From Mucor racemosus (Eukaryota > Mucoromycota > Mucoromycetes > Mucorales > Mucoraceae): 64,000 nucleotides of DNA. Position 1 is the first letter of the stretch, and every line of letters starts with the position of its first letter. Under the pieces are notes generated by a model that saw only the letters and a list, made by a program, of their open reading frames with translations, had not been told where the DNA came from and made no database searches. Below, one piece after another: positions 22,401-33,770 of the stretch. The translations under genes were made by a program, and so were the position numbers. The stretch spans positions 1,860,001 through 1,924,000 of the forward strand of contig JAPEHQ010000001.1 in assembly GCA_027405735.1 (NCBI GenBank). The letters run 5' to 3'.

Positions 22401-24904
22401 CGACTATGAGTACAACTGTTACTGTACATGATACATTCACCGAATATGTTCCTGTAACTCATGATAAAGCTGCAGGTACTATTGCTACAGTAACTGTTTC
22501 TGATTTGGTCACCTCAACACAGCATGTAACTGATGTTGATATCAGACTTGTCACTGCTACTATTACTACAACGGCTACAGTTACAAATCACGATACTACA
22601 ACTCAATTCAATACGTTTACCAATACAGCAACTAGTACAATTACTGCTACAGCAACTACAACAGCTACAGAACGGGTAACAGATGTAGATGTACGCCTTA
22701 TCACAGCAACATTAACCACTACAGCTACAATTACACAACATGATACCCTTACTGAACTAGCTACCATTACCAGTACTGCTACAACTACTAGTCCTGTTAC
22801 TGTAATCAGTACTTCCACATCTACTACAACTGCTCATGTCACAGATGTGGATGTGAGACTCATTACAATAACCAATACTCAAATATCTACTCAACATGAA
22901 ACATCCACTGCATATGCTACCATTATGAATACAGCAGTATCTACAACAACTAATACAATTACTGATTTCAGTACTGTTACATCCACAGCAACTCAACGTG
23001 TAACAGATGTAGATATTCGATTAATAACAGCAACGATTAGTGCAACATCTACTGTAACTGAGAATAATACAGTTACAGATGTTGCTACAATTACTCGAGA
23101 TGTAGTAGAAACAGCAACCGTTACAGCAACCGTTACGGATGTAACAACAGCCATCACTACTTCAACAGCTCGTGTTACAGATATATCAGTCAGCTTAGTT
23201 ACTGCAACTATACATGATACACTGACAGCTACTCAAATTGATACTATCACACTGCATGACACAATTACAGATATAGCCACTAGTACAGTTACTGCAACAA
23301 CTACAGACATCAAGACATCTACTCAATACGTTACTGAAGTAGATATCCGATTAGTAACTGCCACCATCACAGCTACAGCTACAACAACAGTTACTGACCA
23401 TGATGTATTTACCTCTCTAGCTACTATAGCAGAAAACATTTTTGAAACAGACTTTATTACAGAAACCCTTACTACAACAGCAACGACTACAGCAACAGCT
23501 CTACAAACTGTAGTAGATGTTCGTCTTGTCACAGCTACAATCGATAACACTATTGTTCAAACATCGCTTGAAACATTCACGTCTTATTTGCCACTGACAA
23601 TCAACGTAACTGATACTCAAATAGTAGCAACGACTACAACTGCTCTTAGTACAGACACTGTTCATGTCACTGATGTAGACGTTCGTCTTGTCACCGCTAC
23701 AATTGGTAAGACAGATACCGCTACAACCACAACCACAGAAATCTCTTTGGATACATCTACACTTACTGATTACATTACTAAAACGGATGAAGTTCATCTT
23801 CATATCGGAACAAACGATCATATTGCGCGTCAAACCGATTTAACTATTACTTGCATTGGCAATGATGGTAATGTAGAGATGCATGGTTATATTACCGATG
23901 ATTTTGGTGCTGAAACAACTGCTTATTATGGTGGTTATGATGATGATAGACACAACCATCATTATTATGGACATGGTGATGATTATGGGGACTACTATAA
24001 TGAAGGTTACTATAACGGAGGTTATTATGGCAAATACCATGGCAGCAGCGAAACCTGTGATACATTTACTTCCATCGACGAAAACGGTAGTCAAGTTACT
24101 GTCACCACAACTGAGTTAGTCGCATTTACTGAAATGCTTAACTATACTTTGATTACAACAGATAGTTCTACATATGGAATTGGACAACAGGTTATTGTGA
24201 GTATTTCGTATTTTAATAATGTGCATACGACAGTTATTCACACAATTTCTTTAGTATTCAACTGTATGCTCAACATCAACAAAGAGCCCGGTTGGTGAAC
24301 CAACAGTTTTCTCCACAGATACTTCTTTGTCAAGTGATGATGTTGATGATTTGATCATTAATTGTGAAACTTTAACCGCAACAACATCAGAAACATTCGG
24401 CCATTGCTCTGTAAGTTTTATGTTTACTTGGTTTTATAACATACTTGGTGACTAATCATAAATATATAGGATATATTTAAGACTTACACATCATCTTTAT
24501 GCGAAATTTGTAGCGCACCTGTTCACGTAACATCCACTCAAGTATTAACTATTCCTGTCATTATGGAAGGCCAAGGCCCAGAAGATACAGGTATTGTATC
24601 TGTTACAGAAATAGTTGAAGAATCCATAGCTACAGAATTTGTTATTTCAAGCGTCGCTGATTCAGATGAAGATGAGATTGTGGACGTTACTATATCTCTT
24701 GATGGGGAAGATGGAGAGGCGAAAATTGTTACAGAAGTAGTTACTGTAGATGGCAACGATGAAGACAACATAAATACAGTTACAGTAGCCATTGAAGAAT
24801 CAGATGGAGACGCTACCGTTGTAACTCGAACTACTGAAATTGATAGTGTAGGTTCAGACCAAGCTTTACCTGCTACAAAAACTGTTAAAGAAGATGCTGT
24901 TTAA
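19401..24904 (+). CDS. Giant secreted Thr-rich repeat protein (candidate cell-wall or surface protein)
   Basis: Six exons: 19401-19465, 19521-20202, 20286-20372, 20420-24196, 24255-24410, 24470-24904 (1,733 residues; exon 4 might instead start at 20432). Exon 1 encodes a signal peptide with hydrophobic core WFLIFISLILA. Next comes a Ser/Thr region with a (PT)n run, then a Cys-containing segment (FCFNNPDEASCVDLFRLIHF), then three Cys modules near residues 295-510. Residues of about 540-1375 hold 16 imperfect repeats of about 55 residues, each with a core like EVDVRLVTATIT followed by Thr-rich TVTEHDTVTDLATITST-like sequence. After the repeats come a short Cys domain, a Tyr/Gly/Asp/His-rich segment (23,925-24,045) and an acidic C-terminus. 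No GPI signal or membrane anchor is visible. Heavy O-glycosylation is expected. I do not recognise the family. By composition it resembles fungal wall proteins or adhesins; function is unknown. Confidence 0.85.
21190..23730 (+). repeat. Coding tandem repeat, 16 units of about 165 bases
   Basis: Within exon 4 of the Thr-rich gene, the (V/I)D(V/I)RL(V/I)TAT core recurs at about 21205, 21415, 21583, 21745, 21898, 22050, 22222, 22378, 22537, 22687, 22846, 23008, 23185, 23338, 23512 and 23677. Spacing is 150-210 bases, always a multiple of three. Units differ from each other at many positions, so the array looks old rather than recently amplified. Confidence 0.85.
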
Positions 24905-25304
24905 ATAATGCATTTTCTTCTCCCTCTAACCACTAATTTCCTTACTTTTTCTTAATTTTTTCAATAACTACCATCACATTTTTCATTTACAATCACATAA
25001 AATCGCATATGCATCTTTGAAGACAACAGGTTTTCTTAACAATAAAAAATCATTGAATTTATCAAATAATATGTAGTGAAAGGCAATATTTACTTTCCTT
25101 GGAAATTCAGATTTTGTACTCCCATCAAAGTATCGCCATCTTTAATGATGGCTTTAAACAAACCAGGAAAAACTAAATTTGAAAAAGTTGAATTCAAAAG
25201 TTGTTAGTCTTCAAAATTAGAGCGTACCCTCCTATCTATAACTAACCTCATACTAAACACTTTTTAGGATATATGGTAGACACTGATACGTAGATATACA
25301 TTGA
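24905..25304. other. Spacer downstream of the Thr-rich gene
   Basis: AT-rich 3' region. No gene was seen. Its right edge merges into repeat A1. Confidence 0.5.
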
Positions 25305-26420
25305 ACGAATTACGCTGCCTGCTGCTAAATTTATTCTATATTCCACAAAAGACACAAAAACACGTAACATTCACTACTTTTTTCTTGAAAACTAGGTCTC
25401 ACTTTTCATCCCTGCTCAACTTTCTTTTCACTAAATAACACCAGGAAAAAATTATATGACAAAGTATCTGAGATGTTTAACTTTAATCCAAAAACAAGTA
25501 TCCAAAAATATCCTATTTTTTGCAGTTGGTATAGCGTTTTCAGTGCTAAGGTTTCAGATTTTTACAGATACTTCTTCACAGCTAAAAAGTAGAAACTTTG
25601 AGGCATCATATCCCTACGAAAAATTAAGCTATACTAACACTTTTTAATAATAAAACTTACTTGCTTTGAAGCACTCTATAACATATTTCAGTATGAAAAA
25701 ATTCTAAACACTTTTATTTTTTTTTCATTTTTTTGACATTTTTGCAGTAGATTTCAAAATATTCGTTAAATTGAGCAGCAGTTTTTTTTCATTCATGTCA
25801 TCAAGCTCGTTGAGCTCTCTCAGGTCCAATTTAGTTTTTTTCAAAATATTCATTTTTCGTGGAGATATTCTCAAAAATGTGCTCAAAGAGATTCCTTCGT
25901 TTTTAGCTTCAATTTTTCCCTTATGTACCCTCATCCCAAAATCTGAATCTTAAAAAAAAATTAACAAAAATCTTGTTTTCTCTACGAAAAATGCAGCTAA
26001 AAGGTTCAGCAATAGCTCAATCGATAGATAATATGTTTGCACACTATATTTATTATTTCAATTTAAAGTATGTTTATAAAAGCGATGTCTATCTTCAAAA
26101 AACCTTCAAAATTTCAATTCCATTTTGCGCAAAATTTAATGCGGAACATTTACCTAAATTTTGTTTGGATAAATGCAAAATATAAAACTGTACATAAACC
26201 GTTTAATACTGTAAACCTACTTATTTTGCAGTTCATAAGCTATTAAGCAATTTTGTTTTTTTGATCATTTTCTAGTCGATTTACGAAATCGATTTTGAAA
26301 CCCAGTTACCGTAGGGTAAAGCTGTAATATGAACTATCATTTTGATTATCTCGACGGAAAATCAATATTTTTCTCTGAAACAAAAAATGCAAAGTGGCAT
26401 TTAGTTGGATCTATCTTGTG
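25305..26420 (+). repeat. Repeat A, copy A1
   Basis: One of four copies of a dispersed repeat of about 1.1 kb (others at 815-1595, 32,740-33,770 and, inverted, 61,100-62,230). Its left edge is taken from the match to the inverted copy at 62.2 kb. Nothing in it codes for a recognisable protein, and I see no terminal repeats. Bases about 25,677-26,170 are the same as in copy A2 apart from nothing I can see, while the left 200 bases have diverged from A2. Short open frames in it (69, 60 and 70 codons) recur in A2 because the DNA is duplicated. Confidence 0.85.
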
Positions 26421-26880
26421 AAGGGAAAAAATCAACGCCTCAATTTAGATGCTCAATTTTTTAAAATCGATTTTACGTCAATTTTGGTCAATAATTAGGC
26501 CATTACTCTTAGAATTTGGTATTAACTATTCTATTTTCGGACAAATACCAATAGCTCATAGAAGAGTGATACATCTTCTTTGACGATTTTACGTAACTTG
26601 ACTCAATCTTAAGTGAAAACATTCGAAACCCATTTGAAATCCATCTGAAACCTACTTTTTACAGCCGTAAGAATCTACAATAAAAATCACATCTCAGCGA
26701 ATTTTGACTCGGATATCTTCCAGCTTTACATGAGAGTAGGGACAAATACTTTGGCACACTGATCTCAAAGGTAAACGTTCACAATCTACTATGTTGTGTC
26801 GAGGAGAAACTCATCACCAAAATGCACCTTTAGCAAAATGCGCACTTTTGTTGAAAACAATTAAAAATACAATATCAATG
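26421..26880. other. Flank of the LTR element
   Basis: Non-coding. The last 35 bases before the element match the paralogous unoccupied site near 52,981-53,009. Confidence 0.5.
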
Positions 26881-26885
26881 AATAC

Positions 26886-27607
26886 TGCTGCAGTAGAATT
26901 ACATACTAAAAACGCTTAATAGCAATAAAGTAACTTAATTTCCAAGTGTTGCTCATAAAATATGATGCTACTTGAAATGTGAACAATAATAAACAAACGT
27001 TTCAATTGAACACAATAACAAACGCATTCTAAAAAATATGAAATACCTTTTTGAACCATACATGTCGTGTAGATGATAGCACCCTTGATCACGACTCAAT
27101 CAATTGCACAAATGACATATATATCAAAACAGGATTCTATCCAAATCAATAATGATAATAAACAAAGATATCAATTTAGTCAACTACTCATCTATATTGA
27201 AGTTACACTATCAATATAAATAAGTATCAAGCATGTAAAAATTACCGCTTAAAATCAAGGTTACATAAAATAGATATAACATAATAAACAAAACAACCAT
27301 TTCCCAAAAGGTCGATATTGTCACATTTGACATCAATCCCTTATGGTCAATGTTCTAAATAATTTTTTAAGATATTAAATCAATAACAATGTACTCAAAA
27401 CTAGACGATTACTAAATATACATCCATTCAAGTCTGATGGTATTCAAGTTCTCCAAATCACTATAAATACCCTCATACTTTTTCAATTATTTTAAATCTT
27501 CAGAAATATTTTGTAATAAAAACGTTAGCTAGCTAATTATAATTGTATTTCTACTATTATTTTTATATATTTTTTTATTTTAGTAAACAACTTCGTTATT
27601 TACTGCA
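26886..27607 (-). repeat. LTR of the element (left copy)
   Basis: Matches the right LTR, the nested LTR and the 57-58 kb LTRs along its length. It starts with an extra TGC before TGCAGT, adjacent to the AATAC flank. Open frames inside are not conserved as genes. Confidence 0.8.
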
Positions 27608-27672
27608 ATAACATAATTAATAACGAAGATAATTTGAAATTTGAATGGTTTAAAGCAGACGTGAGTTACTCT

Positions 27673-28400
27673 TGCAGTAAATTATGATGTTATTTACTAA
27701 AATAAAAAAAATATAAAAAATAAAAGCAGTAGAAATACAATTATAATCAGCTAAAGTTTTTATTACAAAAGATTTCTGAAGAGTTAAAATAATTGAAAAG
27801 TATGAGGGTATTTATAGTGATTTGGAGAACTTGGATACCATCAGACTTGAATGGATATATATTTAGTAATCTTCCAGTTTTGAGTACATTGTTATTGATT
27901 TGATATTTTAAGGGGTAAATTGTGTAGAGCATTGACCATAAGGGATTGTATGTCAAGTGTGACAATATCGACCTTTTGGGAAATGGTTGCTTTGTTTATT
28001 TCTGTTATATCTATTTTATGTAACCTTGATTTTTAAGGGGTAGTTTTTTATATGCTTGAATCTTATTTATATTGATAGTGCAACTTCGATATAGATGAGT
28101 AGTTGACTAAATTAATATCTTTGTTTATTATCATTATTGATTTGGATAGAATCCTGTTTTGATATATATGTCATTTGTGTAATTGATTGAGTCGTGATCA
28201 AGGGTGCTATCATCTACACGACATGTATGGTTCAAAAAGGTATTTCATATTTTTTAGAATGCGTTTGTTATTGTGTTCAATTGAAGCGTTTGTTTATTAT
28301 CGTTGTTCACATTTCAAGTGGCATCATATTTTATGAGCGACACTTGGAATTTAGGTTGTTTTATTTTTATCAAGCGTTTTCAGTATGTAATTCCATTGCA
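27673..28400 (+). mobile_element. Nested solo LTR (728 bp)
   Basis: Starts TGCAGTAAAT and ends CCATTGCA. It is flanked by ACTCT on both sides (27668-27672 and 28401-28405). The uninterrupted internal sequence of the related element at 60.2 kb (minus strand) reads GTTACTCTGATTC, with ACTCT once. It is in opposite orientation to the host LTRs, so it forms a large inverted repeat with the left LTR, separated by 65 bases. The 119-codon frame crossing it is not a gene. Confidence 0.82.
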
Positions 28401-28405
28401 ACTCT

Positions 28406-30096
28406 GATTCAACAGAATTGCCTTATTGACGAGATATATCAATTTGAAATTTGGGGTTTGAAAGAGTTCTACCCATGTTCTTCTTTTGACAATCAAATGG
28501 AGACAACGACAACAACCTGTTTGGCAACACTAAAAGTATTTATGCCTTTGTAAATTTCTGTTTGCAACACACAAAATCGACTGATTTAGGATTATTTTTC
28601 TGTTTTCTTCCCCACTCTTTCCTCAGCTCTTTTATTTATGTTTAAAACTACAACAAAAAGAGCAATATTTTTTATAAACTGAAATCAAGTAGCAGGTACA
28701 AGTACATGCTTTTCCTATTGTTTATTTGGAAATGAATTATTAACAACTGTTATTAATCTTAGGGCGCGTTATAATATTTTTCTCGAACAAAAAAAGTATC
28801 CAAGACTTGGTCATTTTGTTCCATCGTCTACGTTATAATCAATGCTTTTTTGATCTAAAGTCGATATCTACCTGCAGAAAAATTGGTAATTATAAAAGTA
28901 TGTATAAATATTTACAGTAATAAGCCTGAATCAAGTGGATACAGAATCATAAATTCTTGAAAAAGCTCTCAAGTATTATAAAATCTCTTATTTTTAAGAC
29001 TTACAAGGCTTATAAGCGGAATATTAATTTAGAAAATTATTTTTGTCCAGATCATCAATTTTGACATTTTTTAATTTTTTTTTTTTTGGTTTTGCAAATC
29101 TAGAGTTAATTATACTACCAATTATAAAAGCAAAAAATATACACATATAGAGAATTTAGCGCTCTATTTGCTCAATAAAAAATAATAAACATTTTTATTA
29201 CAAAATATAACATGAAAATCCTTTAATCAAAAATCCGTTTTTGGGATAAAAGTGCAAATTTTCATTACTTAACATTTAATATTAAGCTTTTATAAAATGC
29301 GTATTAGCTATGGCTACAATTTTCTCTCACAATGTAGTATATTTAAATGTTGATTTTGGTATCAAAATTTGATTTTTCTGTTTTTTGATCAAAATCATGA
29401 GTGTTGGTAAGGATAAAATGAGTCTCGAAAATGTCCGCTACAAAAACTGAATTTTCAGATCCCACGTGGTTAAATATAAGAAAAGTTAAAAAAAAGCGCC
29501 TTTTTATTTAAAATTTAGATATACTGCACCATAGTATAAAAGATTTAGCAGTTCAATCTTGCTATGCTCAATTACGGTGTTGCTCTATGGGCTTGCTTTT
29601 GCAATTTTTTAACGAATCTATGACATGACAGCCGGTTTTTCTGGTAGAAAGATGTATGTTTCTATGATAATAGATATCGCCTATGTTTGTTGTATTCCAC
29701 CTCCTACTAGTATCATACGTTATCACCTTCTACAGTATCAATACATCTTACAATCTATTGACTACTACGACATGTATTGAAGTGCAAATCTTGATATCGG
29801 ATATAATAAACTCCTAGCGTACCACGTTTAATCCAGTAATTACCAAGAACGCTTGGACCTCAATTATGACACCATACTATTTTATCCCAGCGATTAATCA
29901 ATCAAGTAGTTATCAAATCAACATCCAAGCACATTTAGCGCAGCATTAAAACAAGACAATTCACAAGCTCTGCAAGAACGGTTAAATTATGATTGATCCA
30001 TTTTAATCCATAGGTTACTATCAAACAGATCTAATGGTTCAATAGTGCCTTAAATTACATCTCAGGATCTCAATGTTAAATCAATATAAAAGGCCA
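28406..30096 (-). repeat. Internal region of the LTR element
   Basis: Non-coding. It consists of a part of about 1.3 kb (28406-29700) also found at 49.6-50.8 kb, 55.1-55.7 kb and inverted at 58.9-60.3 kb, and a part of about 0.4 kb (29700-30096) also found inverted at 51.6-52.0 kb and 58.5-58.9 kb. The two parts are joined in the same way here and in the 58-60 kb copy, which supports a single element. Confidence 0.75.
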
Positions 30097-30835
30097 TGCA
30101 GTGGAATTACATATTAAAAACGCTTGATAATAATAAAATAATCTAATTTCCAAGTGTCGCTTATAAAATATGATGCCACTTGAAATGTGAACAATAATAA
30201 TAATAAACAAACGCTTCAATTGAACACAATAACAAACGCATTCTAAAAAATATGAAATACCTTTTTGAACCATACATGTCGTGTAGATGATAGCACCCTT
30301 GATCACGATACAATCAATTACACAAATGACATATATATATATATCAAAACAGGATTCTATCCAAATCAATAATAATAATAAACAAAGATATCAATTTAGT
30401 CAGCTAATAATCATTTATACTAAAGTTGTATTATTGTTAATATAAATAAGATTTAAGCATATAAAAATTTCTCCCTTAATTCAAGGTTACGTAGAATAGA
30501 TGTAGCATTAATAAGCAACCATTTCCCAAAAGGTCAATGCTGTCATACTTGACATTAGTCCCTCATGGCCGATGCTCTACATGATTCACACCTTAAAATA
30601 TTAAATCAATAACAATGTGCTCAAAACTAGAAGATTGCTAAATATAAATCCATTTAAGTCTGATGGTATCATCATCCAAGTTTCCCAAATCACTATAAAT
30701 ACCCTCATGCTTTTTCAATTATTCTAAATCTTCACAAATCTTTTGTAATAAAAACTTCAACTGATTATAATTGTGTTTCCATAGCTTTTATTTTATATTT
30801 TTTTATTTTAGTAAACAACATCGCTATTTACTGCA
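30097..30835 (-). repeat. LTR of the element (right copy)
   Basis: Begins TGCAGTGGAATTAC and ends TTTACTGCA. It is in the same orientation as the left LTR at 26886 and adjoins the right AATAC flank. Confidence 0.8.
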
Positions 30836-30840
30836 AATAC

Positions 30841-32109
30841 CAATCCAAATAATTAAGCCGCTACTCCTCTACATGGATATATGTAGGTACAGTAAAATAA
30901 GGGGTAAAAGCGTTAAAAGAATACTGTTAAAATTCTTCTTTATTAAAATATGAATAATGTGCAATAAAATGGTTATTCTGTGTCTCTATTTATATTATGT
31001 AGTAATTATTTACTATCTAGCAATTTGTAATGAGTCAAACATTTCAGTTTCATTAATGCAAAACCTTGCCTCATTCTTTATACAGTATATATACTACAAG
31101 GAAATCATTACATGATCCCTTGTAGATTTATCTGTATTGTTACACTCTCATTACTTTTATTTATTCACTAATAAATATCTAAATTACAAATAAAAACACC
31201 AACCTTCATCAATCCAATGATTACCAATTTATAGTAATAAGAATAATATCTATAAGCATATTATCCACCTTTGTTGTTAGTCCAAAATTACAGATCGTTA
31301 CACACTTCCACAATTGTATTGCAATTTTCAATGATTCCATTACTTTTGAGTAGTATGAACGTTAGACTGTGCTACAAAAATAGTAATTAAACAAAAAAAG
31401 CGTTGCGACTACAATTATAACTCTTTGATATTTATTTAAGATATAAAGTAAAAGCAAAGGTTTATGGATTACCATAGCCTTTGTGATATATATACTATTT
31501 TCTAATTCTATTAATAATACAGTAATAAGATCTTGAAGCAAGATCTTCATGGTTTAGTTCCTAGTTTGGGAGTACCAGTGGTACAATTTGACATTTTAAA
31601 GTTTTGTGTGATTTAAGGTTATTAGATCTTAGATGTTGACTAAGATCAATTTGATTACTAAACAAACTTGGTATATGTAGTTTACTACAGACTGTTTAGT
31701 TGTTGATTTAGTAGATTCAAGAACAGTGCTTTAAATATATTCTGTCAATCATCATGCTTTCAGAACAGCCCTTGTTCTACTTGATAAGCATGTACTTTTT
31801 ATTTTTTTTTATTTAGAATACTCTACGTTGCATTAGTATTTTAACATCTCTTATTCAAATATTATACTCTTGCTATATTCATTTACTTTTCTATTATTAC
31901 TATACAGTCTTATCTTTGATAGTATGGTTCCAATGAGATGTTATTCGATCTAGGTATTTTATTATGGGGATCTAGCTTAGTTCTTCAATAAGTATGAATA
32001 AATACTATAATTATTTAACATTATAAACATTCACAAATCATTGTGCATTCGGTAGGTTTGAACAAAAAGTTGGGTACCTTCTATTTTTAAGCCTGTTAAG
32101 AAGATCAGT
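30841..32109. other. Repeat-derived non-coding region
   Basis: The first 40 bases match 53,015-53,045 (the other side of the unoccupied site). A piece at about 31,070-31,215 is an inverted, diverged copy of repeat F. I see nothing else I can name. Confidence 0.5.
31070..31215 (-). repeat. Repeat F fragment, inverted
   Basis: The reverse complement matches 32,645-32,745 and 53,260-53,390 around AAGGTTGGTG...TTAGATATTTATT and the ...TTTCCTTG end. Confidence 0.55.
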
Positions 32110-32460
32110 AAGCTCACTAGTAGTTCTTGATCCATCAGAATTAGGAATTACCGAATTACCAATTTAGAACATCATCTGTCAAACCATGATGTTCAACATG
32201 CGAATCAAGCAAGGTTACATTTCATGGTTCCAATATTACTACTGAAACATAACATATTATATCCATACACATTAATAATAATTTCTATTGTCACAACATC
32301 TAATGTACAGGGGTCCATTAGATCTTATCACACAATTTTAATAACTATATAAACCCATATTTAATTCATTCTAATAAACGGTACTTTTTGCGTTTTTTTT
32401 AATTTACAAAGTCTCGATAAATCAGTTCTAGCTGGTGGATAAGGATCCAAATAAGCGTCC
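32110..32460 (-). repeat. Repeat E copy, inverted
   Basis: The reverse complement matches 52,560-52,865. Strong shared blocks are CATGTTGAACATCATGGTTT, TAAATTGGTAATTCGGTAAT and AAAAAGTACCGTTT. Non-coding. Confidence 0.65.
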
Positions 32461-32544
32461 ATTGCAACTGAATATAGTTACATCTAGCGTTGATAGACAG
32501 AATTTCAAACGTTTTAGCTTCCTCGAGTTACTGTGAAAATAGAG

Positions 32545-32739
32545 AAGTAATGATCTGAGATTTTGCGATCTTGGTCGAATATTAATAGTCAAAATGATAT
32601 GCTGATGATATGATTTTTAATGTTATTATAGTTCGATGAACAATAGTTGAAGGAAGGTTGGTATTCTTATTTGTAAGTTAGATATTTATTGAGGCAAATA
32701 AACCAGAAAGAAAGCCATATACAGTAATTCTACAACGAG
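32545..32739 (+). repeat. Repeat F copy
   Basis: Same orientation and order as 53,160-53,390: ATGATCTG, then AGTCAAAATGATATG, GTTGAAGGAAGGTTG and TTAGATATTTATTGAGG. Repeats E and F are neighbours here and at 52.6-53.4 kb, though E is inverted relative to F between the two sites. Confidence 0.6.
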
Positions 32740-33770
32740 AAATTATGGAATACAGGTTTTCCTAAAAATTGAGTGTCATTTTTCATTAATTAATGCCAAG
32801 AAAAATTATAGGCCAGCGTAACTGAGATATGCAAATTTAATTCAAGAATGAGTATCTGGAAATATCCTATTTTTTGCAGTTGGTATAACGTTTCTAGTGC
32901 TAATGTTTCAGATTTTTACACGTATTTCACTGCTAAATATTAAAAACTTTGAGGCTTTATATCTCTACGAAAAATTAAGCTATACCAACACTTTTTAATA
33001 ATAAAATTTACTTGTTTTGAAGTATTCTATAACATATTTCAGTATGAAAAAATTCTAAACACTTTTATTTTTTTTTCATTTTTTTGACATTTTTGCAGTA
33101 GATTTCAAAATATTCGTTAAATTGAGCAGCAGTTTTTTTTCATTCATGTCATCAAGCTCGTTGAGCTCTCTCAGGTCCAATTTAGTTTTTTTCAAAATAT
33201 TCATTTTTCGTGGAGATATTCTCAAAAATGTGCTCAAAGAGATTCCTTCGTTTTTAGCTTCAATTTTTCCCTTATGTACCCTCATCCCAAAATCTGAATC
33301 TTAAAAAAAAATTAACAAAAATCTTGTTTTCTCTACGAAAAATGCAGCTAAAAGGTTCAGCAATAGCTCAATCGATAGATAATATGTTTGCACACTATAT
33401 TTATTATTTCAATTTAAAGTATGTTTATAAAAGCGATGTCTATCTTCAAAAAACCTTCAAAATTTCAATTCCATTTTGCGCAAAATTTAATGCGGAACAT
33501 TTACCTAAATTTTGTTTGGATAGATGCAAAATATAAACTGTACATAAACCGTTTAATACTGTAAACCTACTTATTTTGCAGTTCATAAGCTATTAAGCAA
33601 TTTTGTTTTTTTGATCATTTTCTGGTCGATTTGTGAAATCGATTTTGAAACCCAGTTACCGTAGGGTAAAGCTGTAATATGAACTATCATTTTGATTATC
33701 TCGACGAAAAATCAATTTTTCTCGCTGAAACAAAAAATACAGAGTAAATTTTAGTTGGATCTATCTTATA
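32740..33770 (+). repeat. Repeat A, copy A2
   Basis: Second plus-strand copy of repeat A, 7,351 bases from A1. From about 33,028 to 33,520 I see no difference from A1; the first changes are a single base at 33,522 and a one-base indel just after. The left 250 bases differ at roughly one base in four. Non-coding. Confidence 0.85.

Larger units (their letters stand above)
26886..30835 (-). mobile_element. Non-autonomous LTR retrotransposon-like element, apparently complete
   Basis: Two LTR-like repeats in the same orientation (26886-27607 and 30097-30835) bound an internal part of about 1.76 kb (27608-27672 plus 28406-30096, interrupted by a nested LTR). The 5-bp flank AATAC occurs on both sides (26881-26885 and 30836-30840). 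A paralogous unoccupied site reads AATAC once at 53,010-53,014 with matching flanks on both sides. LTR ends are TG...CA with a TGCAGT/ACTGCA inverted repeat. No gag, protease, reverse transcriptase or integrase frame is present, so it would need proteins from another element. Strand is given with the LTR that starts TGCAGTAAAT as 5'; I did not find a convincing primer-binding site, so polarity is uncertain. Confidence 0.75.

Noticed and set aside
21652..23833. Several minus-strand frames of 70-124 codons opposite the Thr-rich gene
   Set aside because: Antisense shadows of the Thr/Val repeat; they have no starts or introns of their own and mirror the codon pattern.
25725..26185. Frames of 60-70 codons repeated exactly at 33,076-33,536
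   Set aside because: Their identity follows from the duplicated DNA block. They lie on both strands and have low-complexity AT-driven composition; no evidence of selection on protein was visible.
26886..28400. Interpretation of the inverted repeats as a foldback or MITE DNA transposon
   Set aside because: The 5-bp duplications surround single LTR units and the outer LTR pair, and the ends are TG...CA. The palindrome is explained by a nested insertion in opposite orientation.
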